Source: Leisingera thetidis (lineage in GTDB: Bacteria > Pseudomonadota > Alphaproteobacteria > Rhodobacterales > Rhodobacteraceae). Taken from it: a stretch of DNA of 64,000 bases. A program made the position numbers and the translations under genes. This document shows, in pieces, positions 52,191 through 62,100 of this stretch. The notes beneath the pieces were generated by a model. That model ran no database searches and had not been told where the DNA came from. It saw only the letters and a program-made list of their open reading frames with translations. The number at the start of each line of letters is the position of its first letter. Positions within the stretch are counted from its first letter, which is position 1. Where the stretch lies: contig NZ_CP109787.1 in NCBI RefSeq assembly GCF_025857195.1, positions 3,475,001-3,539,000 on the forward strand, given 5' to 3'.

Positions 52191-52893
52191 TATCCTGCTG
52201 ATCCACGGCTCCTGCCACGGCGCCTGGTGCTGGCGCGACGTTGTCCCGGCGCTGCAAGCCCGCGGCCACGCGGCCCGCGCCATCACGCTGCCCGGCCATG
52301 ACGGCGTCCGGGACCCGGCAACGGTTACGCTGGAAGAAACCGCAGAGGCGGTGCTGGCGGCTGCAACCCCGGACACCATCGTGCTGGGGCATTCCTGGGG
52401 CGGTTTCCCGGTTTCCGCCGCGGCCGAGACCGGTCCGGACCGGCTGCGCGGGCTGATCTTCCTGTGCGCCTATCTGCCGGTCAGCGGTCTGTCCCTGATC
52501 GGAATGCGCAAGGCCGGACCGGCGCAGACGCTGACCGGCGCGACAGCCAAGAACGCCGCCGGCACCAGCTACAGTTTCGTGCCGGAGACCGCGCCGGAGC
52601 TGTTTTATCACGACTGCCCGGAGGAGGCAGTGCGCATTGCCCTGGAGAACCTCTGCCCGCAGCCGATCCGGCCGCAGGAGACGCCTATCCGGCTGAGCGA
52701 ACGGTTCGAGAGCGTGCCCAAGGCCTATATCCGCTGCACCGCCGACCGGGTGATCCCGCCGGAATACCAGGCGCAGATGGCGTCCCGGCTGCCGCCGCAG
52801 CGGGTCTTTGAAATGAACACATCCCATTCGCCCTTCTTTGCGGACCCCGAGGGGCTCGCCGGTCTGATCGGGCAAATTGCAAAGGACTTCTGA
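52183..52893 (+). CDS. Alpha/beta hydrolase between pcaD and pcaB
   Basis: A 236-residue alpha/beta hydrolase with LLIHGSCHGAWCWRDVVPAL, nucleophile elbow LGHSWGG and C-terminal HSPFF. It resembles the methylesterase/hydroxynitrile lyase type of small esterases. The start is a TTG at 52183 with AGGGAG upstream; it overlaps the pcaD stop by eight bases and its own stop overlaps the pcaB start by one, so it is tightly coupled to both. An esterase that frees an aromatic acid for the pca route is a reasonable guess. Confidence 0.72.
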   Translation: MADILLIHGSCHGAWCWRDVVPALQARGHAARAITLPGHDGVRDPATVTLEETAEAVLAAATPDTIVLGHSWGGFPVSAAAETGPDRLRGLIFLCAYLPVSGLSLIGMRKAGPAQTLTGATAKNAAGTSYSFVPETAPELFYHDCPEEAVRIALENLCPQPIRPQETPIRLSERFESVPKAYIRCTADRVIPPEYQAQMASRLPPQRVFEMNTSHSPFFADPEGLAGLIGQIAKDF

Positions 52894-54230
52894 TGGCAGG
52901 TTCCGTTTTCGACAGCCAAGTATACGGCGGTCTTTTCAGCGGCGGCGAGGCAGGCCGCCTGTTTTCCGACAGTGCCGAGGTGCGCGCCATGCTGCTGGCA
53001 GAAGGCGCGCTGGCCAAGGCCCAGGGCGCGGCGGGGGTGATCCCCCAGGACAGCGCCGCCGCCATCACCCGGGCGGTGGTGGAAATTGCCGTCGATCCCG
53101 GCGTGCTGAAACAGCCCACCGGCCGGAACGGCGTGCCGGTGCCGGAGCTGGTGGCCGCCTTCCGCGCGGAAATGAAGGCCCCCGAACATGCGCAGTACGT
53201 GCATTGGGGCGCCACATCGCAGGACATCATGGACAGCGGGCTGATGCTGCGCCTGCGTCAGGCGCTGGCGCTGGTGGAGGCCGATGTTCTGGCCGCGGCA
53301 AAGGCGCTTGGAAGCCTGGCCCGCACCCATGCAGAGCTGCCGATGGCCGCCCGCACCTATGGCCAGCACGCCACCCCGGCCAGTTTCGGCGCGGTGGCGG
53401 CAGGCTGGGGCGCGCCGCTTCTGAATCTGCTGGAAGAGCTGCCTTCGCTGCGGCAGTCCTGCCTCATGGTGTCCTTGTCCGGGGCGGCAGGCACGGCCTC
53501 TGCGCTGGGGCCGAAAGCGGCGGAAGTGCGCGCCGCGATGGCCAAGGGGCTGGCTTTGCAGGATCCGGGGCGCAGCTGGCACACCGACCGCACGCCGGTT
53601 CTGCGGATTGCGGACTGGCTGACGCGGGTGGCCCTGGCGTTTGGCAAGATCGGCGAGGACTGCATCGCTTTGGTGCAGAGCGGCATCGGAGAACTCTCGC
53701 TGGGCGGCGGCGGCGCATCCTCCACCATGCCGCAAAAGCAGAACCCCGTCGCGCCTTCGGCGCTGGTGGCGCTGGCGCGGCAGGGCAGCGGTTTGCACTC
53801 TGTGCTGCAGGGAGCCGCAGTGCAGCGGCACCAGCGCGACGGGGCCGCCTGGTTCACCGAATGGATGTGCCTGCCGCAGATCGTTCTGGGCGCGGCCAGT
53901 GCCGCGAAAACCGGCAAGGATCTCTGCGCCGGTCTCAGCCCCGATCCGGAGGCAATGGCGGCCGCACTGTCAGGCGGGCTGGACATGATCCACGCCGAGA
54001 CGCTGAGTTTTGCGCTGGCCGGACAAATGCCGCGGCCGGATGCGCAGGCCGCGGTCAAGGCCCTGTGCCAAGAGGCGCAGGCTGCGCAAACGCCGCTGCG
54101 GGAACTGGTGGCGCGCGACTATCCGGATCTGGACGCCGCGGCACTGTTTGACCCGGCCCGGCAGATGGGCTGTGCGCCGTGGGAAGCCATGCAATTCGCC
54201 AAGAAGACGGAGGATCTGGGCGGCAAATAG
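52893..54230 (+). CDS. pcaB: 3-carboxy-cis,cis-muconate cycloisomerase
   Basis: A 445-residue member of the fumarase/aspartase superfamily. The signature loop is GGGGASSTMPQKQNPVAPS, with HWGATSQDIMDSGL and TYGQHATPASFG also present. PcaB lactonises carboxymuconate in protocatechuate catabolism. The pcaHG dioxygenase and pcaC genes that usually join pcaB and pcaD are not in this window. Confidence 0.9.
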   Translation: MAGSVFDSQVYGGLFSGGEAGRLFSDSAEVRAMLLAEGALAKAQGAAGVIPQDSAAAITRAVVEIAVDPGVLKQPTGRNGVPVPELVAAFRAEMKAPEHAQYVHWGATSQDIMDSGLMLRLRQALALVEADVLAAAKALGSLARTHAELPMAARTYGQHATPASFGAVAAGWGAPLLNLLEELPSLRQSCLMVSLSGAAGTASALGPKAAEVRAAMAKGLALQDPGRSWHTDRTPVLRIADWLTRVALAFGKIGEDCIALVQSGIGELSLGGGGASSTMPQKQNPVAPSALVALARQGSGLHSVLQGAAVQRHQRDGAAWFTEWMCLPQIVLGAASAAKTGKDLCAGLSPDPEAMAAALSGGLDMIHAETLSFALAGQMPRPDAQAAVKALCQEAQAAQTPLRELVARDYPDLDAAALFDPARQMGCAPWEAMQFAKKTEDLGGK

Positions 54231-54482
54231 CGGACGCCAGCAGTGGCCGGAGCTTGTCCCTGCTGTCAGGCAGCTGGAACAAAGGCGCTGCAATCCAGCG
54301 CTTCAGCCGGCTTTCCCCGCCCTGGTGCCGCTGGCCGTCATGACCGGCACCATGGGCATCGGCTGCGCGGCGATCCTGCGCAGCAAGTCTTCCGTGGCGT
54401 AATACCGGGACCCGGCTGCCGTATTCCGGCTTGATGCCGCGCCGCCGCCGCGCCACGCTGCGTGAAAACGGGGAGAGAGACC

Positions 54483-55571
54483 ATGCAAACCATCAAGGCC
54501 GCCGTCTGCCATGAATTCGGTGCCCCGCTGGTGATCGAAAAGGTGCAGCTGTCGCCGCCCGGGATGGGCGAGGTCGAGGTGACACTGGCCGCGGTCGCCA
54601 TCTGCCACAGCGATATCTCCTTTGCCGAGGGCGCCTGGGGCGGGCATCTGCCAGCCGTCTACGGGCATGAGGCCGCCGGTGTGATCAGCGGGGTTGGAGA
54701 CGGGGTGCAGGGGTTTGCCGAGGGGGACTCGGTCGTGGTTACCCTGATCCGCAGCTGCGGCACCTGCCCGTCCTGCGCCGGCGGCAGACCGGTGATCTGC
54801 GAGACTCCCTATGACGGCGTGAACGGCCCGCTGAAAACCGCCGATGGCAAGCCGCTGGAACAGGCTATGGCCTGCGGCGCCTTTGCCGAAAAGGTGGTGG
54901 TGGACCAGCGGCAGATCGTGAAGATCCCGGCGGATATGAGCAAGGATGCGGCCGCGCTGATCTCCTGCGGCGTGGTCACCGGGGTGGGCGCCGTAGTCAA
55001 TGCCGCCCGGCTGCGTGCGGGTCAGGACGTTGTGGTGATCGGTGCCGGCGGTGTCGGCCTCAATGCCATCCAAGGGGCCCGCATAGCCGGCGCCCGCCGC
55101 ATTGTCGCGGTCGACATGAGCCCTGGAAAGCTGGAAATTGCCAAGGAATTCGGTGCTACCCACGGGGTCCTGGCAACGGATGACAAGCCCTGGAAAGCAG
55201 CCCACAAGGCGCTTGGCGGCCGCGGCGCCGATGCGGTTCTGGTCACCGTCGGCGCCATCCCCGCCTATGAACAGGCCCCGCGCTACCTTGCCCGCGGCGG
55301 CAGGGCGGTGCTGATTGGCATGCCGCATTCCGGTGCCAAGGCAAGTTACGAACCCGTGGTTCTGGCTGCCGTGGGCCAGGGGCTGATCGGCTCCAAAATG
55401 GGAGACGCGGTGATCCAGCGCGACATTCCGTGGATGGTGGACCTTTACCAGCAGGGCCGCCTGAAACTGGATGAGCTGATCTCGGGCCGCTGGTCTCTGG
55501 AGCAGATCAACGAGGCCATTGCCGACACCAAGACTGGCTCTGCCAAGCGCAATGTGATTGTCTTTGGCTGA
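54483..55571 (+). CDS. Zinc-dependent alcohol dehydrogenase
   Basis: A 362-residue MDR-family dehydrogenase. The catalytic zinc residues are in AICHSDISF and GHEAAG; part of the structural zinc site is in SCGTCPSCAGGRPVIC; the NAD fold is VVVIGAGGVGLNAIQGARIAGA. It resembles class III/NDMA-type alcohol dehydrogenases. The substrate is unknown. A good GGGGAGAG site precedes the ATG at 54483. It heads a group with the 122-residue protein and the dehydratase. Confidence 0.88.
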   Translation: MQTIKAAVCHEFGAPLVIEKVQLSPPGMGEVEVTLAAVAICHSDISFAEGAWGGHLPAVYGHEAAGVISGVGDGVQGFAEGDSVVVTLIRSCGTCPSCAGGRPVICETPYDGVNGPLKTADGKPLEQAMACGAFAEKVVVDQRQIVKIPADMSKDAAALISCGVVTGVGAVVNAARLRAGQDVVVIGAGGVGLNAIQGARIAGARRIVAVDMSPGKLEIAKEFGATHGVLATDDKPWKAAHKALGGRGADAVLVTVGAIPAYEQAPRYLARGGRAVLIGMPHSGAKASYEPVVLAAVGQGLIGSKMGDAVIQRDIPWMVDLYQQGRLKLDELISGRWSLEQINEAIADTKTGSAKRNVIVFG

Positions 55572-55595
55572 CCCCAGCAATGCGGAGCACAGGAC

Positions 55596-55964
55596 GTGCT
55601 GAAATTCCTGACCAGCCTCTTCAAACCCGAGGCCGCCAAGCCACCGCCAATCACCTCGGAGACCTCGGCCGGTTTTGCTGCCGGCGAGGTTGCACCCTTT
55701 CTGACGCGGCTCGCCAACAATCCGCGGTTCGGTCTGCCTGCGGATTTCACCGCCGCCATCGCGGATGCCCTGCCGGGCATGGACGTGGACAACACCCGCC
55801 GCTGGCAGATTGACGGCGCTTTTGACGGGGCGAGGGTGCAAATCGATGTGGTGGTCCGCATGGACAGCAGAGACGCGCCGGACCTGGCCTTTTTCAGCAC
55901 CCGGGCCGCGGTGGAAGAGATCGACCGGGAACTGTCCGCCTTTGACGCCGCGACGGAGAACTGA
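55596..55964 (+). CDS. Hypothetical 122-residue protein
   Basis: A soluble, acidic protein that starts MLKFLTSLFKPEAAKPPPIT from a GTG at 55596, with GGAG upstream. A folded-looking part follows (RRWQIDGAFDGARVQIDVVV, ending VEEIDRELSAFDA). I recognise no family. It is 24 bases after the dehydrogenase and three bases before the dehydratase, so it is in that operon. Confidence 0.5.
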   Translation: MLKFLTSLFKPEAAKPPPITSETSAGFAAGEVAPFLTRLANNPRFGLPADFTAAIADALPGMDVDNTRRWQIDGAFDGARVQIDVVVRMDSRDAPDLAFFSTRAAVEEIDRELSAFDAATEN

Positions 55965-55967
55965 CCC

Positions 55968-57200
55968 ATGAAGCTGCAGGACCTCGATGTCATTGTCACC
56001 GCACCGCCTGCTCCGGGCTGGGGCGGGCGTTACTGGATCCTGGTGAAAGTCACCACCGACACCGGCATCACCGGCTGGGGCGAGTGCTATGCGTCCTCTG
56101 TCGGGCCCGGCGCGATGACACATGTGATCCGCGACGTGTTCGAGCGCCACATGGCCGGGGAAAGCCCGGAAAACATCGAGCTGATGTTCCGCCGCGCCTA
56201 TTCCTCGGGCTTTACCCAGCGCCCGGACCTGACTGTGATGGGCGCGTTTTCGGGGCTGGAGATCGCCTGCTGGGACATCCTGGGCAAGGACCGCGGCCGC
56301 CCGGTGCACGCGTTGATCGGCGGCCGGATGAACGACCGCATCCGTGCCTATACCTACCTCTACCCGCTGCCGCAGCACGGCATCGCTGCGTTCTGGACCT
56401 CGCCTGAAACGGCAGCCGAGGCGGCAGCGCAGAAGGTGAGCGAAGGCTTCACCGCACTGAAATTCGACCCGGCAGGCCCCTACACCCTGCGCGGCGGGCA
56501 TATGCCTGCAATGTCCGACATCTCGATGTCCCTGGCTTTCTGCAAGGCGATCCGCGAGGCGGTGGGCGACAAGGCCGATCTGCTGTTCGGCACCCACGGC
56601 CAGTTCAGCACTGCGGGCGCGATCCGCCTTGGCCAGGCGCTGGAGCCTTACTCCCCGCTCTGGTTCGAAGAGCCCACGCCGCCCGACAATATCGAGGACA
56701 TGGCGCGGGTCGCCCGCAATGTGCGCATTCCGGTGGCCACGGGCGAGCGGATGACAACCAAGGCGGAATTCGCCGCGGTGCTGCGTGCCGGTGCAGCCGA
56801 GATCCTGCAGCCCGCTCTGGGCCGGGCCGGCGGCATCTGGGAAATGAAGAAGGTCGCCGCCATTGCCGAGGTCTTCAACGCGCAGATGGCGCCGCATCTT
56901 TATGCCGGGCCGGTGGAGTGGGCCGCCAACATCCACCTCGCGGCCTCGATCCCCAACATCCTGCTGCTGGAAACCATCGAAACCCCCTTCCACGATCAGC
57001 TGATCAAGGGGACAATCCGGGTCGAGAACGGCTTTGTCACTCCACCGGACGCGCCAGGTCTGGGCATCGAGGTGGACGAAGACCTCGCCCGCGCCCACCC
57101 TTTCACCGGCAGCGACCTGCACCTCAACATGCAGGAAGCGCCCTGTGATTATGCCAATGGCAATGCCTTCGCCGGTGGCTCTCCGCCGATCATGGACTGA
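55968..57200 (+). CDS. Mandelate-racemase/sugar-acid-dehydratase-like enzyme
   Basis: A 410-residue enolase-superfamily enzyme of the mandelate racemase group. ITGWGECYASS and FSGLEIACWDILGK form the capping domain; in the barrel are the lysine of ALKFDPAGPY, WFEEPTPP and ATGERMTTKAEF (two acidic metal ligands) and the histidine in QMAPHLYAGPV. The third metal position, normally Asp or Glu before a short Ala/Gly-Asn/His pair, reads FGTHGQF with glycine at the expected acid. Substrate is unknown, most likely a sugar acid. It overlaps nothing and follows the 122-residue gene closely. Confidence 0.82.
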   Translation: MKLQDLDVIVTAPPAPGWGGRYWILVKVTTDTGITGWGECYASSVGPGAMTHVIRDVFERHMAGESPENIELMFRRAYSSGFTQRPDLTVMGAFSGLEIACWDILGKDRGRPVHALIGGRMNDRIRAYTYLYPLPQHGIAAFWTSPETAAEAAAQKVSEGFTALKFDPAGPYTLRGGHMPAMSDISMSLAFCKAIREAVGDKADLLFGTHGQFSTAGAIRLGQALEPYSPLWFEEPTPPDNIEDMARVARNVRIPVATGERMTTKAEFAAVLRAGAAEILQPALGRAGGIWEMKKVAAIAEVFNAQMAPHLYAGPVEWAANIHLAASIPNILLLETIETPFHDQLIKGTIRVENGFVTPPDAPGLGIEVDEDLARAHPFTGSDLHLNMQEAPCDYANGNAFAGGSPPIMD

Positions 57201-57274
57201 AATGCAACTCCGGGGTGACTCGACTGCCGGAAATGGGCAATGTGCAGGAAAAAGACGACAGCAGGACCTGAGCA

Positions 57275-57607
57275 TTGCCCTCTCCGACCAGCGGCGCCAC
57301 GCCCCCGGACACACCGCATGACATGCAGGCGGGCGCCGCCGCCGCCACCGCCTTCCTGAAAACGCTGGCGCATGAAGGCCGGCTGATGATCCTCTGCCAT
57401 TTGGGGGCGGGGGAACGATCGGTGGGCGAGTTGGAAGCGCTGCTGAACATGCGCCAGGCGGCAGTGAGCCAGATGCTCGCGCGGCTGCGGGAAGACGGAC
57501 TGGTCAGGACCCGGCGCGAGGGCAAGACGGTTTTCTACTCACTGAAGGACAGCAGCACCGAGGAAATCATCGCCCTCCTCCACAAACAGTTTTGCAGTGC
57601 GGAGTAA
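57275..57607 (+). CDS. ArsR-family regulator, SqrR/BigR type (persulfide sensor)
   Basis: A 110-residue winged-helix repressor: RLMILCHLGAGERSVGELEA, then LNMRQAAVSQMLARLREDGL and TRREGKTVFYSL. Two cysteines, one in MILCHL and one in the C-terminal HKQFC, match the pair that forms a polysulfide bridge in SqrR of Rhodobacter and BigR. From the TTG at 57275 they are Cys41 and Cys107, the same numbers as in Rhodobacter capsulatus SqrR; this supports the TTG over the ATG at 57323. Its target genes are not visible beside it. Confidence 0.75.
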   Translation: MPSPTSGATPPDTPHDMQAGAAAATAFLKTLAHEGRLMILCHLGAGERSVGELEALLNMRQAAVSQMLARLREDGLVRTRREGKTVFYSLKDSSTEEIIALLHKQFCSAE

Positions 57608-58279
57608 CCACGGCGGGCGGCTCGCTTCCAGCACGGAAACCGGCCGCCGGCGCCGCTCCGGAAAGGTTGAACGATGCGCGCTGTGCCAACCCTGGAAACG
57701 GGACGGCCCTTGCCGCGCCCGCCGGGTACCGCGGACTGGCCGGGCGACCGGCCTTCATGCGGCCGCAGCGACGCCGCCACATCGGCGGCCCATTCACGCG
57801 AATTGCGGCTTGGGGCATGTTCTTCCACGGCATCGCACAACGGCCGCTGGCGGGCCATGGCGCGATGATGATCGGCCGCAAAGAGGCTGACACCTGCCCT
57901 GGCCAGATTGGCGGCAATGGGCCCCGCTGTTTCCGGGAACCGAACTGGACTGGTTCCGCTATCCCCGGGCGGAAAGACAGCGATATGCTTAATTGAGACA
58001 GGCCTCTGAGACAGCCAGTGCGCTGCAGGGCTGGGTCTTAGGCACGCTGAAGCTGGCCACGCGGGTCAGCCAGGCCGGTCCGGCAAATATCCAGTCCCGG
58101 AGCCTGGCGCAGCGGCTGCGGGCCATGCTTGCCCCTGAAGCCGCCAAACCGGACCGGGATGATCTGGTCTACCGCCACCGGCCATGGAGCCGGCGCTGCG
58201 CGTCAGCGCTGCGCCACGCCCAACCGGGGAGGCGCATTCTGCAAATGCGCCGGAACGGGCGGGAGAGCGCCGCCGCCTG
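57608..58279. other. Gene-free region of about 670 bases
   Basis: Between the ArsR gene (plus) and the FAH-family gene (minus). Open frames cross it on both strands, but their residues are alanine/arginine-rich and match nothing I know. It may hold decayed sequence. I see no terminator that stands out. Confidence 0.4.
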
Positions 58280-59128
58280 TCAGCCGTCCGCCCGCACGGT
58301 TTGGGTCTGCACCCCCAGCCCTTCGATCTCCAGCCGCATCACGTCGCCCGGCTTCAGATAGACCGGCGCGGGCTTGATCCCCATCCCCACTCCCGGCGGC
58401 GTGCCGGTGGCGATCACATCGCCCGGGTGCAGGGTCATCAGCCCGCTCAGGTGCGAGATGATCTGTGCCACCGTGAACACCATCGTGCCGGTGCTGCCTG
58501 TCTGCCGCCGCTCGCCGTTCACATCGCAAGTCAGCCACAGATTCTGCGGATCCTGCACTTCGTCGCGGGTCACCAGCCAGGGGCCTACAGGGCCGAAGGT
58601 GTCGCAGCTCTTGCCCTTGGTCCATTGGCCGGTGAGCTTGGTCTGGAAGTCGCGCTCGGACACGTCGTTGATCACGCAATAACCCGCCACGTGGTCCAGC
58701 GCCTCTGCCTCGGACACGTATTTGGCGGCGGTGCCGATCACCACCCCCAGCTCCACCTCCCAATCCGCCGCCACCGAGCCGCGCGGCAGGAGCACGTCGT
58801 CATCCGGACCGCAAATGGAAGACGTCGCCTTCAGAAACAGGATCGGATGCTCCGGCAGCGCCATGCCCATCTCTTCGGCGTGGTCCGTGTAGTTCAGGCC
58901 GATGCCCAGGAATTTGCCCGCCTGCCCGACGCAAGGCGCCAGCTCCGGCTCTCCCTCGGCCAGCGGCAGCATCTCCGGATCCAGCGCCGCCAGACGGGCC
59001 AGGGCCGCATCCCCCAGCACAGCGCCGGTGATATCCGGCACATGGCCCGACAGGTCCCGGATTGCACCCGTGGTGTCCAGCAGACCCGGCCGGACCTCCG
59101 TGCCTGCGCGGTATCGCAGCAGTTTCAT
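58280..59128 (-). CDS. Fumarylacetoacetate hydrolase family protein
   Basis: A 282-residue FAH-family enzyme. FLGIGLNYTDHAEE, LFLKATSSICGPDDDV, the metal ligands in DWEVELGVVIG and CVINDVSERDF, and TGTPPGVGMG are the family core. Members hydrolyse or decarboxylate 2,4-diketo sugar acids or 2-hydroxymuconate-type compounds; the substrate is open. The gene is 29 bases after the large ABC/CNB gene and in the same direction. Confidence 0.85.
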   Translation of the reverse strand: MKLLRYRAGTEVRPGLLDTTGAIRDLSGHVPDITGAVLGDAALARLAALDPEMLPLAEGEPELAPCVGQAGKFLGIGLNYTDHAEEMGMALPEHPILFLKATSSICGPDDDVLLPRGSVAADWEVELGVVIGTAAKYVSEAEALDHVAGYCVINDVSERDFQTKLTGQWTKGKSCDTFGPVGPWLVTRDEVQDPQNLWLTCDVNGERRQTGSTGTMVFTVAQIISHLSGLMTLHPGDVIATGTPPGVGMGIKPAPVYLKPGDVMRLEIEGLGVQTQTVRADG

Positions 59129-59157
59129 ATCGTAATTCCCCGTTTCGGTTATCCAGA

Positions 59158-62100
59158 TCAGTTGGAGACGTAGCCCGCCACCACCTGCAGCAGCTTGAAG
59201 GCGGTCGAGGCATCGTTTTCGACAACCGCCAGGAATTCTTCCTCGCCGATCCGCAGGCAGCGCAGATCGCTTTCCGCAATCATGCTCAGCGCCCGCGGCT
59301 CATGGCGGATCAGCCCCAGTTCCCCGACCAGCCGCCCGGGGCCGACCGTGGCAATCAGCCGGTCTTCATCCTCCGGCAGCGGCAGGTACAGCCCCGCTTC
59401 GCCCTCGAGGATCATATAGGCACCGTCCGTGGCCTCATCATCCTTGAGAAACACCGCCTCCCCGGCCTTTGCCTCAAACCAGCGCGCCCCAAAAGCCAGC
59501 AGGCGCAGCTGGCGGCGGTTCAGGCCGGAAAACAGCTCGGTCTGCTCCAGCGCCCTGAGCTTGCGGGCCAGATCCTGGCTGGAGGCCCCGTCGCCGGCCG
59601 CCGCGGCCTCCGCCTCGTCGCTGACCAGCCGCCCCTGGCGCAGCTCGAAAAAGACGTCAAACACGTCCGGGCTCTGGAAACTGGGCGCGAGGTAGATCAG
59701 CGTGGTCTCCGGCAGCAGCTTGCGCAGGTTCCTGTGCACCGCCACGCGGGTTTCCAGGTCATAACTCGCCATGGCCGAATCCAGGATCAGAAGATCGGGC
59801 CGCTTGATCGTGGCCCGGCAGAAGGCCAGCGGCTCGGCAAAGCTGGCGGCCAGCCCCTGGCCGCCGACGGCAATCGGCATGTCAAAGATCAGCTCCACCA
59901 CCTGGTCGCGCAGGCCTTCGCGGACCATCAGCTCCGAGACCAGCTTGCGCACCTCATCGCCCTTGGCCCCCGCGGCATCGGAAATCTTGCCGAACAGGGC
60001 ATTTTCCAGAACCGTCAGGCTGGGTGCAAAACTCTCGCCGGAGAACGGCACGAAGCCGGCGCCCAGCGCCTTCAGCAGGCTCTGCCCGTGGCTGCGGCGG
60101 AACCCGAGGATGCGCTCCTTCATCCCGTCGCCGAAGGCCGGACCGATCTGTTCCGCGGAAATGGTGAACGGCACGATCAGCAGCTGCGCCAGCTCCTCGC
60201 GGCGGAGGGCTGCAGCATTGCTGCCCGCCGGCCTGTCCACCAGTGCGATCGCGGCCTCATAGGCCTCCACATCCAGCCCCAGCTTGCGGAACAGCGGGTG
60301 GCCGGTGCCGTCCATGCCGAAAATCTGCCGCAGCATCTCCACCACGTCGCGGGTCAGCGCCACCAGCCCCTCGTCCAGCCCCAGCTGCTTGAGCTGATCC
60401 AGGAACTCCGCATGCCCGTGCAGGACCGCACCGGTCATGGCTTGTTCGGAGGCGGCAAACAGCAGGTTCTCCGCGACCGGCAGCGCCGGGTTGTAGCTTT
60501 CGGGGTCCAGGAAATGCACATGCACGTCCAGTCCGGCGTCGTGGATCGCCTTTTGCACCGCCGGGCGCAAGCGGACCAGCTGCTCCGCCAGCTGCTGATG
60601 CGCATCGGCCTCGAAACGCTGTTCAATGCCGCGGCGGAACAGCGCCGTGTCCGAGCCTATCCCCTCCACCAGCTGCAGCCACCAGCCGCGCAATTCTTCT
60701 TCGCTGGAGAAGCCAGCCAGCTTGGGATCCAGCCACGGGGCATCAAAGGGATCCGGGCTGTTGCCCGCGCGCTTGGCAATTTCCAGCTGCTGCAGATCGC
60801 GCGCTTCCCCTAGCGGACGCAGCCGCATCGGCATCATCACATTGTCGCCAAAGGAGCCCTGGAACAGCACCGGGCGCGATGTGGCATAGCCGATCCGTGC
60901 GGCTATGGTGGCCTGGTGCAGCCCGCTGAGATTCCGGCCGGCCACCGTCACCGTCCCGGAAGAGGGCAGGATTTCCCGGGTCAGCAGCTCTGCCAGGGCG
61001 CGGCGGTCCTCCTCCGAGGGCGCTGCAATGCCGATCACCTGACCGGCCGGGAAAGCTGCGCTCAGCTCCTCCAGCACCAGGTTGCCATCGGTGTCGCGCA
61101 CACTGACCGCGTCCAGCACCACATCGCCCTCGAGGCGCCCCAAATCCTCCGGCTCGCTGCTGAGAAGCTTGTCATCGACCATGCCCTGCGGCGCAAAGCG
61201 TTCCAGGATCACATCCCAGCGCACGCTCATGTCCTGGGTCTGGTTGTAATAGGCCAGAAGCTCCTTCCAGGGCGACGCCAGATCCTTGTAGGCTGCCAGC
61301 GCTGCCACCAGCGCCCCCAGCGAGACCTTGCCCTGCAGCACCAGATAGCCGCCCACCGCATAAAAGAAGAACGGCGTCAGCTGGGTGATGAAGTTGTTGA
61401 GAAACTTCATGAAGAACTTTTTCTGGTAGATCTCGAAGCGGATGTCGTACAGCCGCCCCAGCCGTGCGGTGACCACCGCCATCCGGTAGCGCCAGCCGCC
61501 ATTGATCCGGAGAGTCGCGGCACCGGCGGCGCTTTCGCCGATCTCGGTGGCCAGCGCCCGCACCTGCTTGATGCGTTTCTTGTTCAGCTGGTTGATCTGC
61601 CGCTGCAGCATCGGGATCAGCCAGCCCTGCAGCGGGATCAGCGCAATGGCCGCCATGCCGAACCAGAAGTTCTGCACGAACAGGAAGAACAGGATGGTCA
61701 GCATCTGGCCCGCCTGAAGCACCGGCTGGCTGACCGCGTCGCCCATCAGGCCGCCCATCGGCTCGGATTCGGAGGTGACCATCGACACCAGTTCGCCCTG
61801 GCTGACCCGTTCGAAATAGGGCTGCGGAAAGCGCAGGACGCGGGCGATCAGCTGATAGCGGAAGCGCCGCAGCATCCGCTCGGCCAGCACCCCTTTCATG
61901 GTGTTGATCCGCATCTTCAGCAGGCCATGGCACAGCACTGCCAGCAGGAAGGCACCGCACAGAATCCACAGGAAGGTGAGCTGGCCGAAACTCTGCCCCA
62001 GCACCGTGATGGTGGACGTCTCCGACCCGATCGCATCGTTGATGATCCGCTTGGGCAGCTCCAGGGTCAGATAGAGCAGAGGGAACAGGCAGGCGGTGAC

